DNA of 64,000 nucleotides from Nonomuraea jiangxiensis (GCF_900099965.1 NZ_FNDJ01000001.1:543766-607765), one strand, 5' to 3'; positions 25,149 to 33,721 are shown, numbered from the stretch's first letter. Made by a program: numbers and translations. Notes: a model not told the origin generated them from the letters alone.

Positions 25149-25164
25149 CCTCGCGGCGGCGAGG
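25149..25164 (+). terminator. Hairpin after the egt operon
   Basis: CCTCGC-GGCG-GCGAGG, a 6-bp stem with a 4-base loop, begins 2 bases after the egtE stop. There is no T tract, as is usual in actinomycetes. Confidence 0.4.
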
Positions 25165-25401
25165 CCGCGCGATGTACCCCGGCCACGGCGGGGCGTCCTC
25201 GCGTGGTGTCGTGAGTGTCCCTTGCCTGGGAGAAGTCATGCCCAAGTTCGGAGCGGGCTTGGGCGGGAGTTGGTGGTGGGGGAATTACGGTCGGAGCAGG
25301 AACAGCTTTCGGGCGAAACCGGCAGATCCCCACAATGCGCGCCCGAATGTCGGGCCGCGCGGTTGGCGGTGGATGCGTTCGGTACACCCGGAGGTGATCC
25401 C

Positions 25402-26583
25402 ATGGTGCGACTGGTTCTCGCGGCGGTGGTGTCGCTGGTCATTCCGCCGGTGATGCCATCGGCAGGCAGGCACGGCGCCGTCGCCGGGCAGGGGTGGTCC
25501 GTGGACACGCGCGCTCCGGCGCTCGTCACCGCGTTCCGGTTGCGGCAGGTCTCCAACGCGGTCACCACCACCCCCGACGGCAGGACGTTCATCGGCTTCC
25601 CGCGCCTGCAGGGCGAGGGCGGCATGAGTGTCGCGGAGGCGGGTGCGGGCAACAGGCTGCACCCCTACCCCGACGCCGCCTGGAACGCCTGGAAGCCCGG
25701 CGAGGACGCGCGCCGGGCGTTCGTCCGTGTCAACGCCCTGCGCATCGGCCCCGACGGTCACCTGTGGGTGGTCGACACGGGGGTGCCCGGGTTCGGCGAG
25801 TCCCTGGTGCCCGGCGGCTCGAAGGTCGTGGTGATCGACGTGCGTACGGACAAGGTGCGCCGCGTCTACCCGCTCGACCGGGTCGGCCATCCCAAGAGCC
25901 ACATCGGCGACCTGCGCATCCACCGCGGCCACGCCTACCTCACCGACGCCGGCGACCCGGGCGCGCTCATCGTGCTCGACCTGGGCACCGGCGTGCCCCG
26001 GCGGGTGCTCGAAGGCGACCTCTCGACGACGGCGCGCCGCCCGGTCATGGCCGAGGGCAAGCCCATGACCGGACCGGACGGCAAGCCGGTACGCGTCAAC
26101 GCCACCCACCTGGAGGTCTCACCCGACGGCGAATACCTGTACTTCCAGCCGCTGTCCGGCCCGCTTCACCGGGTACGGACCCGCTGGCTGAACGATCCGG
26201 CCCTGCGGGGGCGGGAACTGTCCGGCCGGGTGCAGCCCTGGGTGGACACCCCGTCCACCGGCGGCACCGCGATCGACGCCGCCGGGAACATCTACCTCAG
26301 CGACGTGGACCGCCTGCGCATCCTGCGGATCTCACCCGACCGGGAGGTCACCACCGTCATCCAGGACCGGCGGCTGCTCTGGCCGGACGCGTTGTGGATC
26401 GACGGCGCCGGCCAGCTGTGGATCCCCATCGCGCAGCGCAACCGCCTCGCCCGGTTCCAGGGCGGCCGGTCCCACGTGGTGCTGCCCGCCCACATCTACA
26501 AGCTCAAGATCGGCGCCCGTCCCGCACCGATCGGCCACCCCGCCCGGCCCGCGCCGGACGAGCACGCCGCCGGCCCCACCTGA
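25402..26583 (+). CDS. Secreted MRJP/Yellow-family beta-propeller protein
   Basis: A 393-residue protein with a signal peptide (MVRLVLAAVVSLVIPPVMPS) and a six-bladed-propeller sequence of the major royal jelly protein/Yellow and SMP-30-like type: TTTPDGRTFIGFPR, GPDGHLWVVDTGVPG, HIGDLRIHRGHAYLTDAG, VSPDGEYLYFQPLSGPLHRV, TGGTAIDAAGNIYLSDVD. Bacterial members are mostly uncharacterised; lactonase or ligand-binding roles are proposed. GGAGGTGA lies before the ATG. It is a single gene after the egt terminator with no evident partner. Confidence 0.8.
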   Translation: MVRLVLAAVVSLVIPPVMPSAGRHGAVAGQGWSVDTRAPALVTAFRLRQVSNAVTTTPDGRTFIGFPRLQGEGGMSVAEAGAGNRLHPYPDAAWNAWKPGEDARRAFVRVNALRIGPDGHLWVVDTGVPGFGESLVPGGSKVVVIDVRTDKVRRVYPLDRVGHPKSHIGDLRIHRGHAYLTDAGDPGALIVLDLGTGVPRRVLEGDLSTTARRPVMAEGKPMTGPDGKPVRVNATHLEVSPDGEYLYFQPLSGPLHRVRTRWLNDPALRGRELSGRVQPWVDTPSTGGTAIDAAGNIYLSDVDRLRILRISPDREVTTVIQDRRLLWPDALWIDGAGQLWIPIAQRNRLARFQGGRSHVVLPAHIYKLKIGARPAPIGHPARPAPDEHAAGPT

Positions 26584-26689
26584 GCGGTCATCGAGCGCGC
26601 CCTTCCAACGACAAAGGATGAAATATCCCGAACGCTTGACCAGGCCCGGCATCGCGGGCGGCAGGTGGGCAGGGATCGGCGGTGGAAGG

Positions 26690-26821
26690 CGCGACCCGAA
26701 GGGCACTGGGCTCGGCCTGGCGATCAGCCGCCGGATCGCGCAGGCCCACGGGGGCACCCTGACCGCCGAGGACCCCGGCCGCCCGCACGGCGCCCGCCTG
26801 GTGCTGCGCATCCCCGAGTAC
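26690..26821 (+). pseudogene. Relic of a sensor histidine kinase (HATPase C-terminus)
   Basis: About 44 codons encode DPKGTGLGLAISRRIAQAHG followed by GTLTAEDPGRPHGARLVLRIP, the G2 box and end of a histidine-kinase ATPase domain. Everything N-terminal (sensor, HisKA, N and G1 boxes) is absent. The frame runs on without a normal stop into the next gene's region. No response regulator is adjacent. It looks like the remnant of a deleted two-component system. Confidence 0.72.
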
Positions 26822-26897
26822 ACCGGTCACGCGCGACCGGGTCAGCCGACCACACGGCCTGTGCGCCCGGTTTCATGCCATCTGTCCAGGGCATCCG

Positions 26898-29183
26898 ATG
26901 GAGGGGGTGCAGACATTGCGGTATATCGGGGTGCCGCTCGCGCGGCGGGAGGATCGCGACCTGGTCACCGGCCGCGCACGCAGGGTCGCCGACCTGGTCG
27001 TTCCCGGCACGCTGGAGCTGGCCTTCGTCCGCGCCCCGGTGCCGCACGCGCTCATCCACGGCATCGACCTCGCCGCCGCCCGCGAGCAGCCGGGGGTGGC
27101 CGGCGTGTGGTCCGCCGCCGACCTGCCCTACCTCGCCGGCCGGACGGTGCCGGCCGAGGAGGGCGCGCCGCCGTGGCCGCTGCTGGCCACCGGGCGCGTC
27201 CGCCACCCGGGCGAGCCGCTCGCCGTGGTCGCCGCCGACACGCGCGCCCGCGCGGAGGACGCGGCCGAGAGCGTCGCCCTGAACCTCGAACCGCTGCCCT
27301 TCACCACCGACCCCGTGACCGGCGCGGCCCCGGACGCGCCCCGCCTGTTCGACGACCGCGGCAACGTGGCCGCGGAACGCGTCTTCGGCGAGCCCGCCGA
27401 CGACGTGTTCGCCTCGGCCCCGGTGGTCGTCGAGGCCGCCTACCGCGAGCAGTTGCTGCTTCCCACGTCCCTGGAGCCGCGCGCCCTGCTCGTCGAGCCC
27501 GGCCCTGCCGGCGACCTCACCGTGTGGGTCTCGCACCAGGCCCAGCACCGGCTACGCGGCGCGCTGGCGCGGGCGCTCGCCCTCGACCCTGAGCGGATCC
27601 GGGTGGTCGTCCCGGCCACCGGCGGGGCGTTCGGCGCCAAGAGCCAGGCCTACCCGGAATACCTGGTGGCCGCCCTGCTCGCGCTCCACCTCCGCCGGCC
27701 GGTGCGCTGGTCGGAGGATCGGGCCGAGGCCATGCTGGCCGGCCCGCGCGGCCGCGGCCAGAACCAGCGGGTACGGCTGGCGGCCGACGCCGAGGGCACG
27801 TTCCTCGCGTACGAGCTGCTGGTCGACGCCGACATCGGTGCCTATCCGCACATCAGCGCCTTCGTGCCCGTCATGACCGGGGCCATGAGCACCGGCGCCT
27901 ACCGTACGCCCCGGGTGCACACCCGGGTCCGGTGCGTGCTCACCAACACCGCCCCGACCACGTCCTACCGCGGCGCCGGTCGTCCCGAGGCCGCCTACGC
28001 CCTCGAACGCACCGTGGACCGGCTCGCCCGCCGGCTCGGCCTGGACCCCGCCGAGGTGCGCCGGCGCAACTTCGTCCGCCCCGACCAGTTCCCGTACCCG
28101 ACGCCGACCGGGCGTACCTACGACTCCGGCGACTACGCCGCCACGCTCGACAAGGCGCTGGCCGCGGTCGGCTACGACGAGGTCCGCGCCGAGCGGGCCC
28201 GCCGCCGCGAGGAGGGCGGGCCACCGATCGGCGTGGGCATCGCCACGTACGTCGAGCGCTCAGGGGGTCCGCCCGACAGCGACGAGTTCGGCAGCGTGGA
28301 GGCGTGCGCGGACGGCACGTTCGTGGCCCGCGTCGGCTCCACCTCCACCGGGCAGGGCCATTTCACCGCGTTCGCGCAGGTGGTCGCCTCGACCCTGGAC
28401 GTGGACGTGGACCTCGTACGCGTCGTCGAAGGCGACACGGGCGAGGTGCCCTACGGGTTCGCCACGTTCGGCAGCCGCTCCATGCAGGTGGGCGGGGCGG
28501 CGCTGTGGCGGGCCGCCGAGTCGCTCGTGGCCACCGCCCGCCTCCGGTGCGCCGACCTGTTCGGCGTGGGGGAGGAGGACGTCTCCTACACCGGAGGCCG
28601 GCTGCTCGTCGGAGCGCCCGGCATCCAGGGACCCCAGATCGGGCTCAACACCGGCCCGCTCACCGGGCTCGCCCTCGGGGAGCTGGTCGCCCGTACCGGG
28701 CCGCTGCGCTGCGACGAGATCTACGCCGCGCCGCAGGCGTTCCCGTACGGCACGCACGTCGCCGTCGTGGAGATCGATCCGGATCTCGGCTCCGTGCACG
28801 TGCGGCAGCTCGTGGCCGTGGACGACTACGGGGTGGTCGTCAACCCGATGATCGTGGACGGCCAGGGGTACGGCTCGATCGCCCAGGGGCTCGGGCAGGC
28901 GCTGTACGAGCAGGCGGTCATCGGCGCCGACGGCCTGCCGCACGCCTCGACCCTGCTGGACTACCTGCTGCCCACCGCCGCCGACATGCCGCCGATCACC
29001 CTGCTGGAGACCGTCACGCCCAATCCCAACACGCCCCTCGGCGCCAAGGGGGCGGGCGAGGCCGGCTGCATCGGCATCCCGCCGGCCGTGGTCAACGCCG
29101 TGTGCGACGCGCTCGGCGTGGACCACATCGATATGCCGCTCACACCCGCCGCGGTGTGGGCGGCGACCCGGGCGGCCACGTGA
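26898..29183 (+). CDS. Molybdenum hydroxylase large subunit (CoxL/xanthine dehydrogenase-like), orphan
   Basis: A 761-residue molybdopterin-cytosine-dinucleotide-binding subunit. It has the N-terminal LRYIGVPLARREDRDLVTG of CoxL-type proteins, TGGAFGAKSQAYPEY, and the active-site loop SYRGAGRPE, which is form-II (CO-dehydrogenase-like, not true CoxL AYxCSFR). The catalytic-Glu motif KGAGEAGCIG is near the C-terminus. The usual FeS (CoxS) and FAD (CoxM) subunit genes are not next to it. ATG 26898 lacks a ribosome-binding site; TTG 26916, with GGAGGGGG upstream, begins exactly at the conserved LRYIG and may be the true start. Confidence 0.87.
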   Translation: MEGVQTLRYIGVPLARREDRDLVTGRARRVADLVVPGTLELAFVRAPVPHALIHGIDLAAAREQPGVAGVWSAADLPYLAGRTVPAEEGAPPWPLLATGRVRHPGEPLAVVAADTRARAEDAAESVALNLEPLPFTTDPVTGAAPDAPRLFDDRGNVAAERVFGEPADDVFASAPVVVEAAYREQLLLPTSLEPRALLVEPGPAGDLTVWVSHQAQHRLRGALARALALDPERIRVVVPATGGAFGAKSQAYPEYLVAALLALHLRRPVRWSEDRAEAMLAGPRGRGQNQRVRLAADAEGTFLAYELLVDADIGAYPHISAFVPVMTGAMSTGAYRTPRVHTRVRCVLTNTAPTTSYRGAGRPEAAYALERTVDRLARRLGLDPAEVRRRNFVRPDQFPYPTPTGRTYDSGDYAATLDKALAAVGYDEVRAERARRREEGGPPIGVGIATYVERSGGPPDSDEFGSVEACADGTFVARVGSTSTGQGHFTAFAQVVASTLDVDVDLVRVVEGDTGEVPYGFATFGSRSMQVGGAALWRAAESLVATARLRCADLFGVGEEDVSYTGGRLLVGAPGIQGPQIGLNTGPLTGLALGELVARTGPLRCDEIYAAPQAFPYGTHVAVVEIDPDLGSVHVRQLVAVDDYGVVVNPMIVDGQGYGSIAQGLGQALYEQAVIGADGLPHASTLLDYLLPTAADMPPITLLETVTPNPNTPLGAKGAGEAGCIGIPPAVVNAVCDALGVDHIDMPLTPAAVWAATRAAT

Positions 29184-29193
29184 GCGCGCCGGT

Positions 29194-29211
29194 CCGGAAT
29201 ATCGTTTCCGG
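29194..29211. promoter_or_regulatory. Palindrome CCGGAA-TATCGT-TTCCGG centred on a -10 box
   Basis: Perfect 6-bp arms flank the -10-like hexamer TATCGT (29200-29205). The methyltransferase ATG (29213) is 7 nt after the hexamer with no ribosome-binding site, so the palindrome covers both the promoter and the start of a leaderless mRNA. Confidence 0.6.
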
Positions 29212-29212
29212 C

Positions 29213-29944
29213 ATGGCTGACAACATTTTCGAGCATCCCCGGCTGGCCGGGATCTACGACGCGCTCGACCCCGACCGGAGTGACCTGGACGCCTACCTCG
29301 CCCTCGCCGCCGAGCTCGGCGCGCGCAGCGTGCTGGACGTCGGGTGCGGCACCGGCACGTTCGCGCTGCTGCTGGCGGGACGCGGGCTGGAGGTGACGGG
29401 CGTGGACCCGGCCGGCGCTTCGCTCGACGTCGCTCGGGCCAAGCCGGGTGGCGAGCGGGTGCGCTGGATCCACGGCGACGCGACCGGCCTGCCCCCGATG
29501 CGGGTCGACCTGGCCACCATGACGGCGAACGTCGCCCAGGCCATCGCCGAGCCGGCGGCTTGGACGGGCACGTTGCGCGGGGTGTACGCGGCGTTGCGGC
29601 CCGGCGGACATCTGGTGTTCGAGACCCGGGACCCGGCGCGGCGGGCCTGGCTGGAGTGGAACCGGGAGGAGTCCTACCGGCGGGTGGAGCTCGACGGGGC
29701 CGGCGTGGTCGAGACCTGGTACGACCTGCTCGACGTCAGCGGGCCGCTGGTGACCTTCCGCGGCACGTGGGTGTTCGAGGCGGACGGGCAGGTGCTGACC
29801 TCGGACTCCACGCTGCGCTTCCGGGAGCGCGAGGAGGTCGAGGCGGACCTGGCCGCGCACGGCTACACGGTACGGGAGGTCCGCGACGCGCCCGACCGGC
29901 CCGGCCGGGAGTTCGTGTTCCTCGCCCGGCGGCCGGCGGAGTGA
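29213..29944 (+). CDS. Class I SAM-dependent methyltransferase
   Basis: A 243-residue cytoplasmic methyltransferase. Motif I is LDVGCGTGTFALLL (residues 41-54), followed by VTGVDPAG (motif II) and LRPGGHLVFETRDP (post-motif). It resembles small-molecule methyltransferases of the UbiE/Methyltransf_25 group. The second half (TWYDLLDVSGPLVTFRGTW) is typical of actinomycete members of unknown substrate. The leaderless start and palindrome around the -10 suggest tight regulation. The gene's last codons are part of a 25-bp tandem duplication. Confidence 0.87.
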   Translation: MADNIFEHPRLAGIYDALDPDRSDLDAYLALAAELGARSVLDVGCGTGTFALLLAGRGLEVTGVDPAGASLDVARAKPGGERVRWIHGDATGLPPMRVDLATMTANVAQAIAEPAAWTGTLRGVYAALRPGGHLVFETRDPARRAWLEWNREESYRRVELDGAGVVETWYDLLDVSGPLVTFRGTWVFEADGQVLTSDSTLRFREREEVEADLAAHGYTVREVRDAPDRPGREFVFLARRPAE

Positions 29945-29988
29945 GGCGGCCTCCGCCCTGGCCGAGTGAGGCGGCCTCCGCCCTGTTC
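29939..29988. repeat. 25-bp tandem duplication at the methyltransferase stop, each with a small hairpin
   Basis: Copies at 29939-29963 and 29964-29988 differ only in the last two or three bases. Each contains GGCGG-CCT-CCGCC, a self-complementary stem. The first copy includes the TGA stop codon. The pair may act as tandem terminators. Confidence 0.75.
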
Positions 29989-30083
29989 GGCGGCCGTGTG
30001 AGGACGGCGTGTCAGCTCGACAGCCGGACCCGGCGCCACTACAAGTTGTTCGAGGCGAGGGCTCCGGGGGGAGGGCGGCTGCC

Positions 30084-30620
30084 ATGCGAAATCCGAGCAC
30101 ACCGACGGCCATCACGCATGCCAACGTGCGCCTGCTGATTCCCCTGCCCGGCTCCTTCGAGGAGGCGGTGCGCGACTACGAGAGGCACGTGCCCGCCCTC
30201 GACTCCGCGCGGGTGGCCGAGCTCGTCCGGCGGCGGGCGCCGTGGGCCGAGGTGCTCGCCCAGGCCGCCGCGAACGCCCCGTACGAGTTCATGATCTTCT
30301 GGCGTTACGAGATCACCCCGCTGATGAGCCTGGCCGGGGACCGCTGGCCGTGCGTCACCTACCTCATGGGCAACCACTCGATCGCGCAGCGCATGTTCCG
30401 GCACGACCCCGCGGTCATGCTGAGCGCCCCGCTGCGCACCGTGATCTGCGCCGACGCCTCCGGCCTGGTGACCTTCCAGATCGACCAGCCGAGCAGCCGC
30501 TTCGGCAGCTACGGCGACCCGGAGATCGCCGCCGTGGGGCGCGAGCTCGATCGTAAGCTGGCCGACCTGCTGGACGCCCTCGGCGCTCCGGTGCCGGGCG
30601 AGCTGCGGGCCCAGCCCTGA
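30084..30620 (+). CDS. DUF302-domain protein
   Basis: A 178-residue protein. The C-terminal half (NHSIAQRMFRHDPAVMLSAPLRTVICAD, split here as NHSIAQRMFRHDP and LSAPLRTVICAD, then FQIDQPSS and DRKLADLLDALG) fits the DUF302 fold, a small alpha/beta domain of unknown role. No signal peptide is visible. ATG 30084 follows a GGGGGGAGGG run at a rather long 9-12 nt distance. It is convergent with an NmrA-type reductase gene. Confidence 0.72.
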   Translation: MRNPSTPTAITHANVRLLIPLPGSFEEAVRDYERHVPALDSARVAELVRRRAPWAEVLAQAAANAPYEFMIFWRYEITPLMSLAGDRWPCVTYLMGNHSIAQRMFRHDPAVMLSAPLRTVICADASGLVTFQIDQPSSRFGSYGDPEIAAVGRELDRKLADLLDALGAPVPGELRAQP

Positions 30621-30683
30621 CGCGGCCGGGGGGTTCACACCCTCCGCGAGCGCGGTCTGCCCGTGCTCCTGGCCGACGGCGGG

Positions 30684-31628
30684 TCAATCCTGACGCGGCG
30701 GGGGGAACAGGTCGGGATTGTCCGCGACGAACTCCGGGACGCCGGTCGGCGCCCTGCCGATGATGTCCCTGACGTCGTCGGTCAGGCGGTCGTAGCGGTT
30801 GTCCGCGTGCAGCCGCGCCATGGTGGCCAGGTGCTCGAAGACGGTCCCTGGCAGGCCGAGCGCCCGCAGCTCCCGCTCCTTCCACGGCTCGTACTCGACG
30901 TCCACGTACGTGACCGGCCGCCCCAGCGCGGCGGAGAACTCCTGGGCCAGCCGGGTCAGGTCACGCGAGGCCGGGCCGGTCAGATGGTAGGTCCTGCCGA
31001 GGTGCGGGGCCGGGTCCGCCAGGATCGTCGCGACGACCTCCGCGACGTCCCTGGCCGCGATCGGCGAGGTGCGCCCGGAGCCGAAGGGCAGCCGGATCGT
31101 GCCGTCCCGCGCGATCGAGGCGTACACGAAGGCCGCGAAGAGCGGGTTCTCCATGAAGATGGTCGGCCGGAGGTGCGTGACCGGGAGCCCCGACCAGTCG
31201 AGGACCTGTTCGACCAGCCAGTGCCGGCGTTGCTGGCTCGACTCGGACGTGCTGGTGAGGTCCATCTGGGAGACGGTCATCTGCGACATGTTGGCGAAGA
31301 TCTCAAGCTCTCCGTAGTCGCGTGCGACCGCGGCCGTCGTGAGGGCGGCCTCCAGGTACTGTGACGACACCCCCATGCCGAAATAGAGGCCGCGGCAGCC
31401 CGCCAGGGCGCGGGCGACGTCCGCGGCCCGGGTGAGATCGCCGACGACGACCTCGGCGCCGGTGGCCCGCAGCGCCGCGGCCCGCTGGTCGTCCCGGCGG
31501 ACGAAGGCGCGCACGGGCAGGCCCCGCGCCCGCAGCAGGCCGACCACCGTGCGCCCCACCGCGCCGACGCTGCCCGCGGCGCCGGTCACCAGAGTCGGGC
31601 GCACCTGCGGCGGCCGCGTTCCCCTCAC
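30684..31628 (-). CDS. NmrA-like atypical SDR, NAD(P)-binding protein
   Basis: A 314-residue protein with the cofactor motif TLVTGAAGSVGAVGRTVVGLL, RAFVRRDDQ, then VVGDLTRAADVARALAGC, as in NmrA/quinone oxidoreductase-2-like proteins. The catalytic YxxxK of classical SDRs is not evident, so it may be a redox sensor or a quinone/imine reductase. The GTG at 31628 was chosen because the Rossmann fold begins shortly after; no ribosome-binding site is present and a TACTAC stretch 8 nt upstream could be a leaderless -10. Confidence 0.82.
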   Translation of the reverse strand: MRGTRPPQVRPTLVTGAAGSVGAVGRTVVGLLRARGLPVRAFVRRDDQRAAALRATGAEVVVGDLTRAADVARALAGCRGLYFGMGVSSQYLEAALTTAAVARDYGELEIFANMSQMTVSQMDLTSTSESSQQRRHWLVEQVLDWSGLPVTHLRPTIFMENPLFAAFVYASIARDGTIRLPFGSGRTSPIAARDVAEVVATILADPAPHLGRTYHLTGPASRDLTRLAQEFSAALGRPVTYVDVEYEPWKERELRALGLPGTVFEHLATMARLHADNRYDRLTDDVRDIIGRAPTGVPEFVADNPDLFPPPRQD

Positions 31629-31743
31629 AAGGGCCAGTAGTACACGAGGCGGGCCGACGGGCTCCCGCGACTCGCCGCCTCGCTCCCGGGCCTCGTCGCC
31701 CTTTGACCTGACCGGGCTTTCTTCCCGCGCGCGGCCTGTGACC

Positions 31744-32847
31744 TCAGAGGGCGTCGGCGTTCTGCGCGGCCTGGTAGACGGCCATCGCCTCGTCCCCGAA
31801 GAACGGGCCGAACATGACATTGGGGGCGAAGTCGTACTTGAAGCTGTTGACGGAGTTCAGCCAGCCGGTGCCGGTGGACTCGTCGAAGCCCTGGAACCAC
31901 GGGCCGCCGCTGGAACCCCCGGTCATGTCGCAGCGCAGCCCGAGGTCCCTGGTCATGAAGGTGTCGTCGAACGCGCGCCCGCTGCAGTAGATCAGCCTCG
32001 CACCGTTGAACGGCGCCGCCGCCGGATAGCCGAAGGAGAACATCTGCCGCTGCCGGGGCTGGTTGAACGCCACGCCCTGCCCGCCCACGACGTCGGTCAG
32101 CGTGCGCTCCTGCAGCGGCGCGACCACGACGGCGGCGATGTCGAAGTTGATGTCCTCACGGGCGTTCCACTGCTGCGTGGTGAGCACGCGGGTGGCCGTC
32201 CAGGCGCCGAAGGGGGCCCGGCCGTTGTCGAAGGCCGGCACGAACACCCAGTTGCGGTGCGCGGCGCCGTTCAGCTTCACGCAGTGCCCCGCGGTCATCA
32301 CGACGCTCTCGTTGGCGCTGGTCACCGCCGTCCCTGAGCACGAGGAGTTGCGGCCGTCCGCGGTGGTGAAGAAGACCCGCCCGGTGCTGCGCACGACGGC
32401 GCCGCCGTCCGTCCACCGCAGGCCCGGACTGTTGGGCACCACCGCCTGCAGCGCCACCCCCTGGACCGTACGAGCCGGGGCGGTGGACCGCGCGGGGCCG
32501 GACGAGCCGCGGAAGCTCCACGAGCCGCGCTGCGACGACGAGCCACGCTGCGAGGAGAAGTCACGCTGTGCTGACGTGCCGCGGGTGGCCCACGGGTTGC
32601 CCTGGGTCGGGCGGTCCGACTGGATGCCGCGGCGCGGCGCGGGCGCCGACATCGGTTGCGCTCCCTGCATGCGCTGCGACGTCCAGTACTGCGAGACGGT
32701 CCTGCGCTCCGCCCAGGAGTCCGCGCCGGCCCAGCCGACGGGCCTGCGGTCCACTCCGGCCGTACCGGCCTGGGCGGCGCTCGCGGGAACGAGGGCGCCG
32801 CCCATGGCGAGCGCGACGGCGGAGAGCAGGACGACTCTGCGGTGCAT
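31744..32847 (-). CDS. Secreted trypsin-like serine protease
   Basis: A 367-residue exported protease. The signal peptide is MHRRVVLLSAVALAMGG, then ASAAQA. Residues 30-140 are a Ser/Arg/Gln-rich linker with short FSSQRG / SSSQRG / SWSFRG repeats, possibly a propeptide. The chymotrypsin-fold domain has the full triad His188 (TAGHC), Asp236 (DINFDIAAV) and Ser313 (GGSSGGPW). GGGAGG lies upstream of ATG 32847. It is divergent from a Tat-exported carbonic anhydrase, with a 36-bp inverted repeat between them. Confidence 0.9.
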   Translation of the reverse strand: MHRRVVLLSAVALAMGGALVPASAAQAGTAGVDRRPVGWAGADSWAERRTVSQYWTSQRMQGAQPMSAPAPRRGIQSDRPTQGNPWATRGTSAQRDFSSQRGSSSQRGSWSFRGSSGPARSTAPARTVQGVALQAVVPNSPGLRWTDGGAVVRSTGRVFFTTADGRNSSCSGTAVTSANESVVMTAGHCVKLNGAAHRNWVFVPAFDNGRAPFGAWTATRVLTTQQWNAREDINFDIAAVVVAPLQERTLTDVVGGQGVAFNQPRQRQMFSFGYPAAAPFNGARLIYCSGRAFDDTFMTRDLGLRCDMTGGSSGGPWFQGFDESTGTGWLNSVNSFKYDFAPNVMFGPFFGDEAMAVYQAAQNADAL

Positions 32848-32914
32848 TACGTACCTCCCGGAAAGCGGAATCTGCCGCTGAGAGGTACGCACGACGCCAT
32901 GAGTCTTCCTCAAA

Positions 32915-32950
32915 GCATGCGAATACTGATATGACACCGTATTGGCATGC
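32915..32950. promoter_or_regulatory. 36-bp inverted repeat in the protease/carbonic anhydrase divergent promoter region
   Basis: Arms GCATGCGAATAC and GTATTGGCATGC (11 of 12 bases complementary) are separated by 12 bp. Within the arms GCATGC is itself palindromic. The site lies between the divergent starts at 32847 and 32997 and could bind a dimeric regulator of both genes. Confidence 0.5.
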
Positions 32951-32984
32951 GGAGGCTGGCGAGACTGGCGGATACGGCATACTG

Positions 32985-32990
32985 CATACT
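32985..32990 (+). promoter_or_regulatory. -10 box (CATACT) of a probable leaderless carbonic anhydrase transcript
   Basis: CATACT is 6 nt before the ATG at 32997 and is preceded by a second direct copy of GCATACT (32978-32984). No ribosome-binding site is seen. Confidence 0.4.
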
Positions 32991-32996
32991 GGATCC

Positions 32997-33695
32997 ATGA
33001 CTGACAAGATCATTAACCGTCGCACGATCCTCACCACCACCACGCTGGCGGCCGGCGGACTGCTGTTAGGCGGTGGGACCGCTCACGCCGTCACCGGGCG
33101 CGCCGGGCTCGACACCCGTCCCACGACCTCCGACGAGGCCTGGGCCAAGCTCCGGGAGGGCAACCGGCGCTGGGCGGCCGACGCCGCCATCCACCCGCAC
33201 CAGGACGCCGCCAGGCGCGCCGAGGTCGCCCAGAAGCAGAACCCGTACGCGGTGGTCGTGTCGTGCATCGACTCCCGGGTGCCGCCGGAGATCGTCTTCG
33301 ACGCGGGGATCGGCGACGTGTTCAGTGTGCGCAGCGCCGCCCAGACGCTCGACCCGCTCGTGAAGGGGGCCGTCGAGTACGGTCCGGTCGAGCTGGACAC
33401 TCCCTTGATCGTGGTGCTCGGGCACCAGCGGTGCGGAGCGGTGACGGCCGCCGCGGAGGCGCTGCACGAGGGCACCAAGCTGCCCGGCGACCTCCAGCGC
33501 ATCGTCGAGGCCCTCCGCCCCGCCTACAAGCGGGCCCACGGTGACGTGGACAAGATGATCAGGATCAACACCGCCGACGTCGTGGCCACGCTGAAGGCCG
33601 ACAAGTTGCTCGCCCCGCGCATCGCCCGCAAGCGGCTCAAGATCGTGGGCGCCTACTACTCGCTCGACACCGGCCAGGTCACCCGCGTCGCCTGA
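32997..33695 (+). CDS. Tat-exported beta-carbonic anhydrase
   Basis: A 232-residue enzyme that hydrates CO2 to bicarbonate. The leader has NRRTIL and a hydrophobic run ending GGGTAHA, so it is a Tat substrate and acts outside the membrane, which is unusual for beta-class enzymes but known for actinomycetes. The zinc site is complete: Cys90, Asp92/Arg94 pair (SCIDSR), His143 and Cys146 (GHQRCGAV). The gene seems leaderless and is followed by a 7-bp-stem hairpin. An outside CO2/bicarbonate or pH role is inferred. Confidence 0.92.
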   Translation: MTDKIINRRTILTTTTLAAGGLLLGGGTAHAVTGRAGLDTRPTTSDEAWAKLREGNRRWAADAAIHPHQDAARRAEVAQKQNPYAVVVSCIDSRVPPEIVFDAGIGDVFSVRSAAQTLDPLVKGAVEYGPVELDTPLIVVLGHQRCGAVTAAAEALHEGTKLPGDLQRIVEALRPAYKRAHGDVDKMIRINTADVVATLKADKLLAPRIARKRLKIVGAYYSLDTGQVTRVA

Positions 33696-33721
33696 CACCC
33701 TCAACGAGCCGCCTGGGCCGA

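Noticed and set aside
21792..25245. Long minus-strand open frames across egtD and egtE with Glu/Pro/Ala or Arg/Gly repeats
   Set aside because: They are the antisense of the in-frame egtE repeats; egtD/egtE motifs are unambiguous on the plus strand.
26618..27592. Long plus-strand frame running from the kinase relic into the CoxL-like gene
   Set aside because: Only the first part resembles a protein; the rest is an off-frame reading of the CoxL-like gene.
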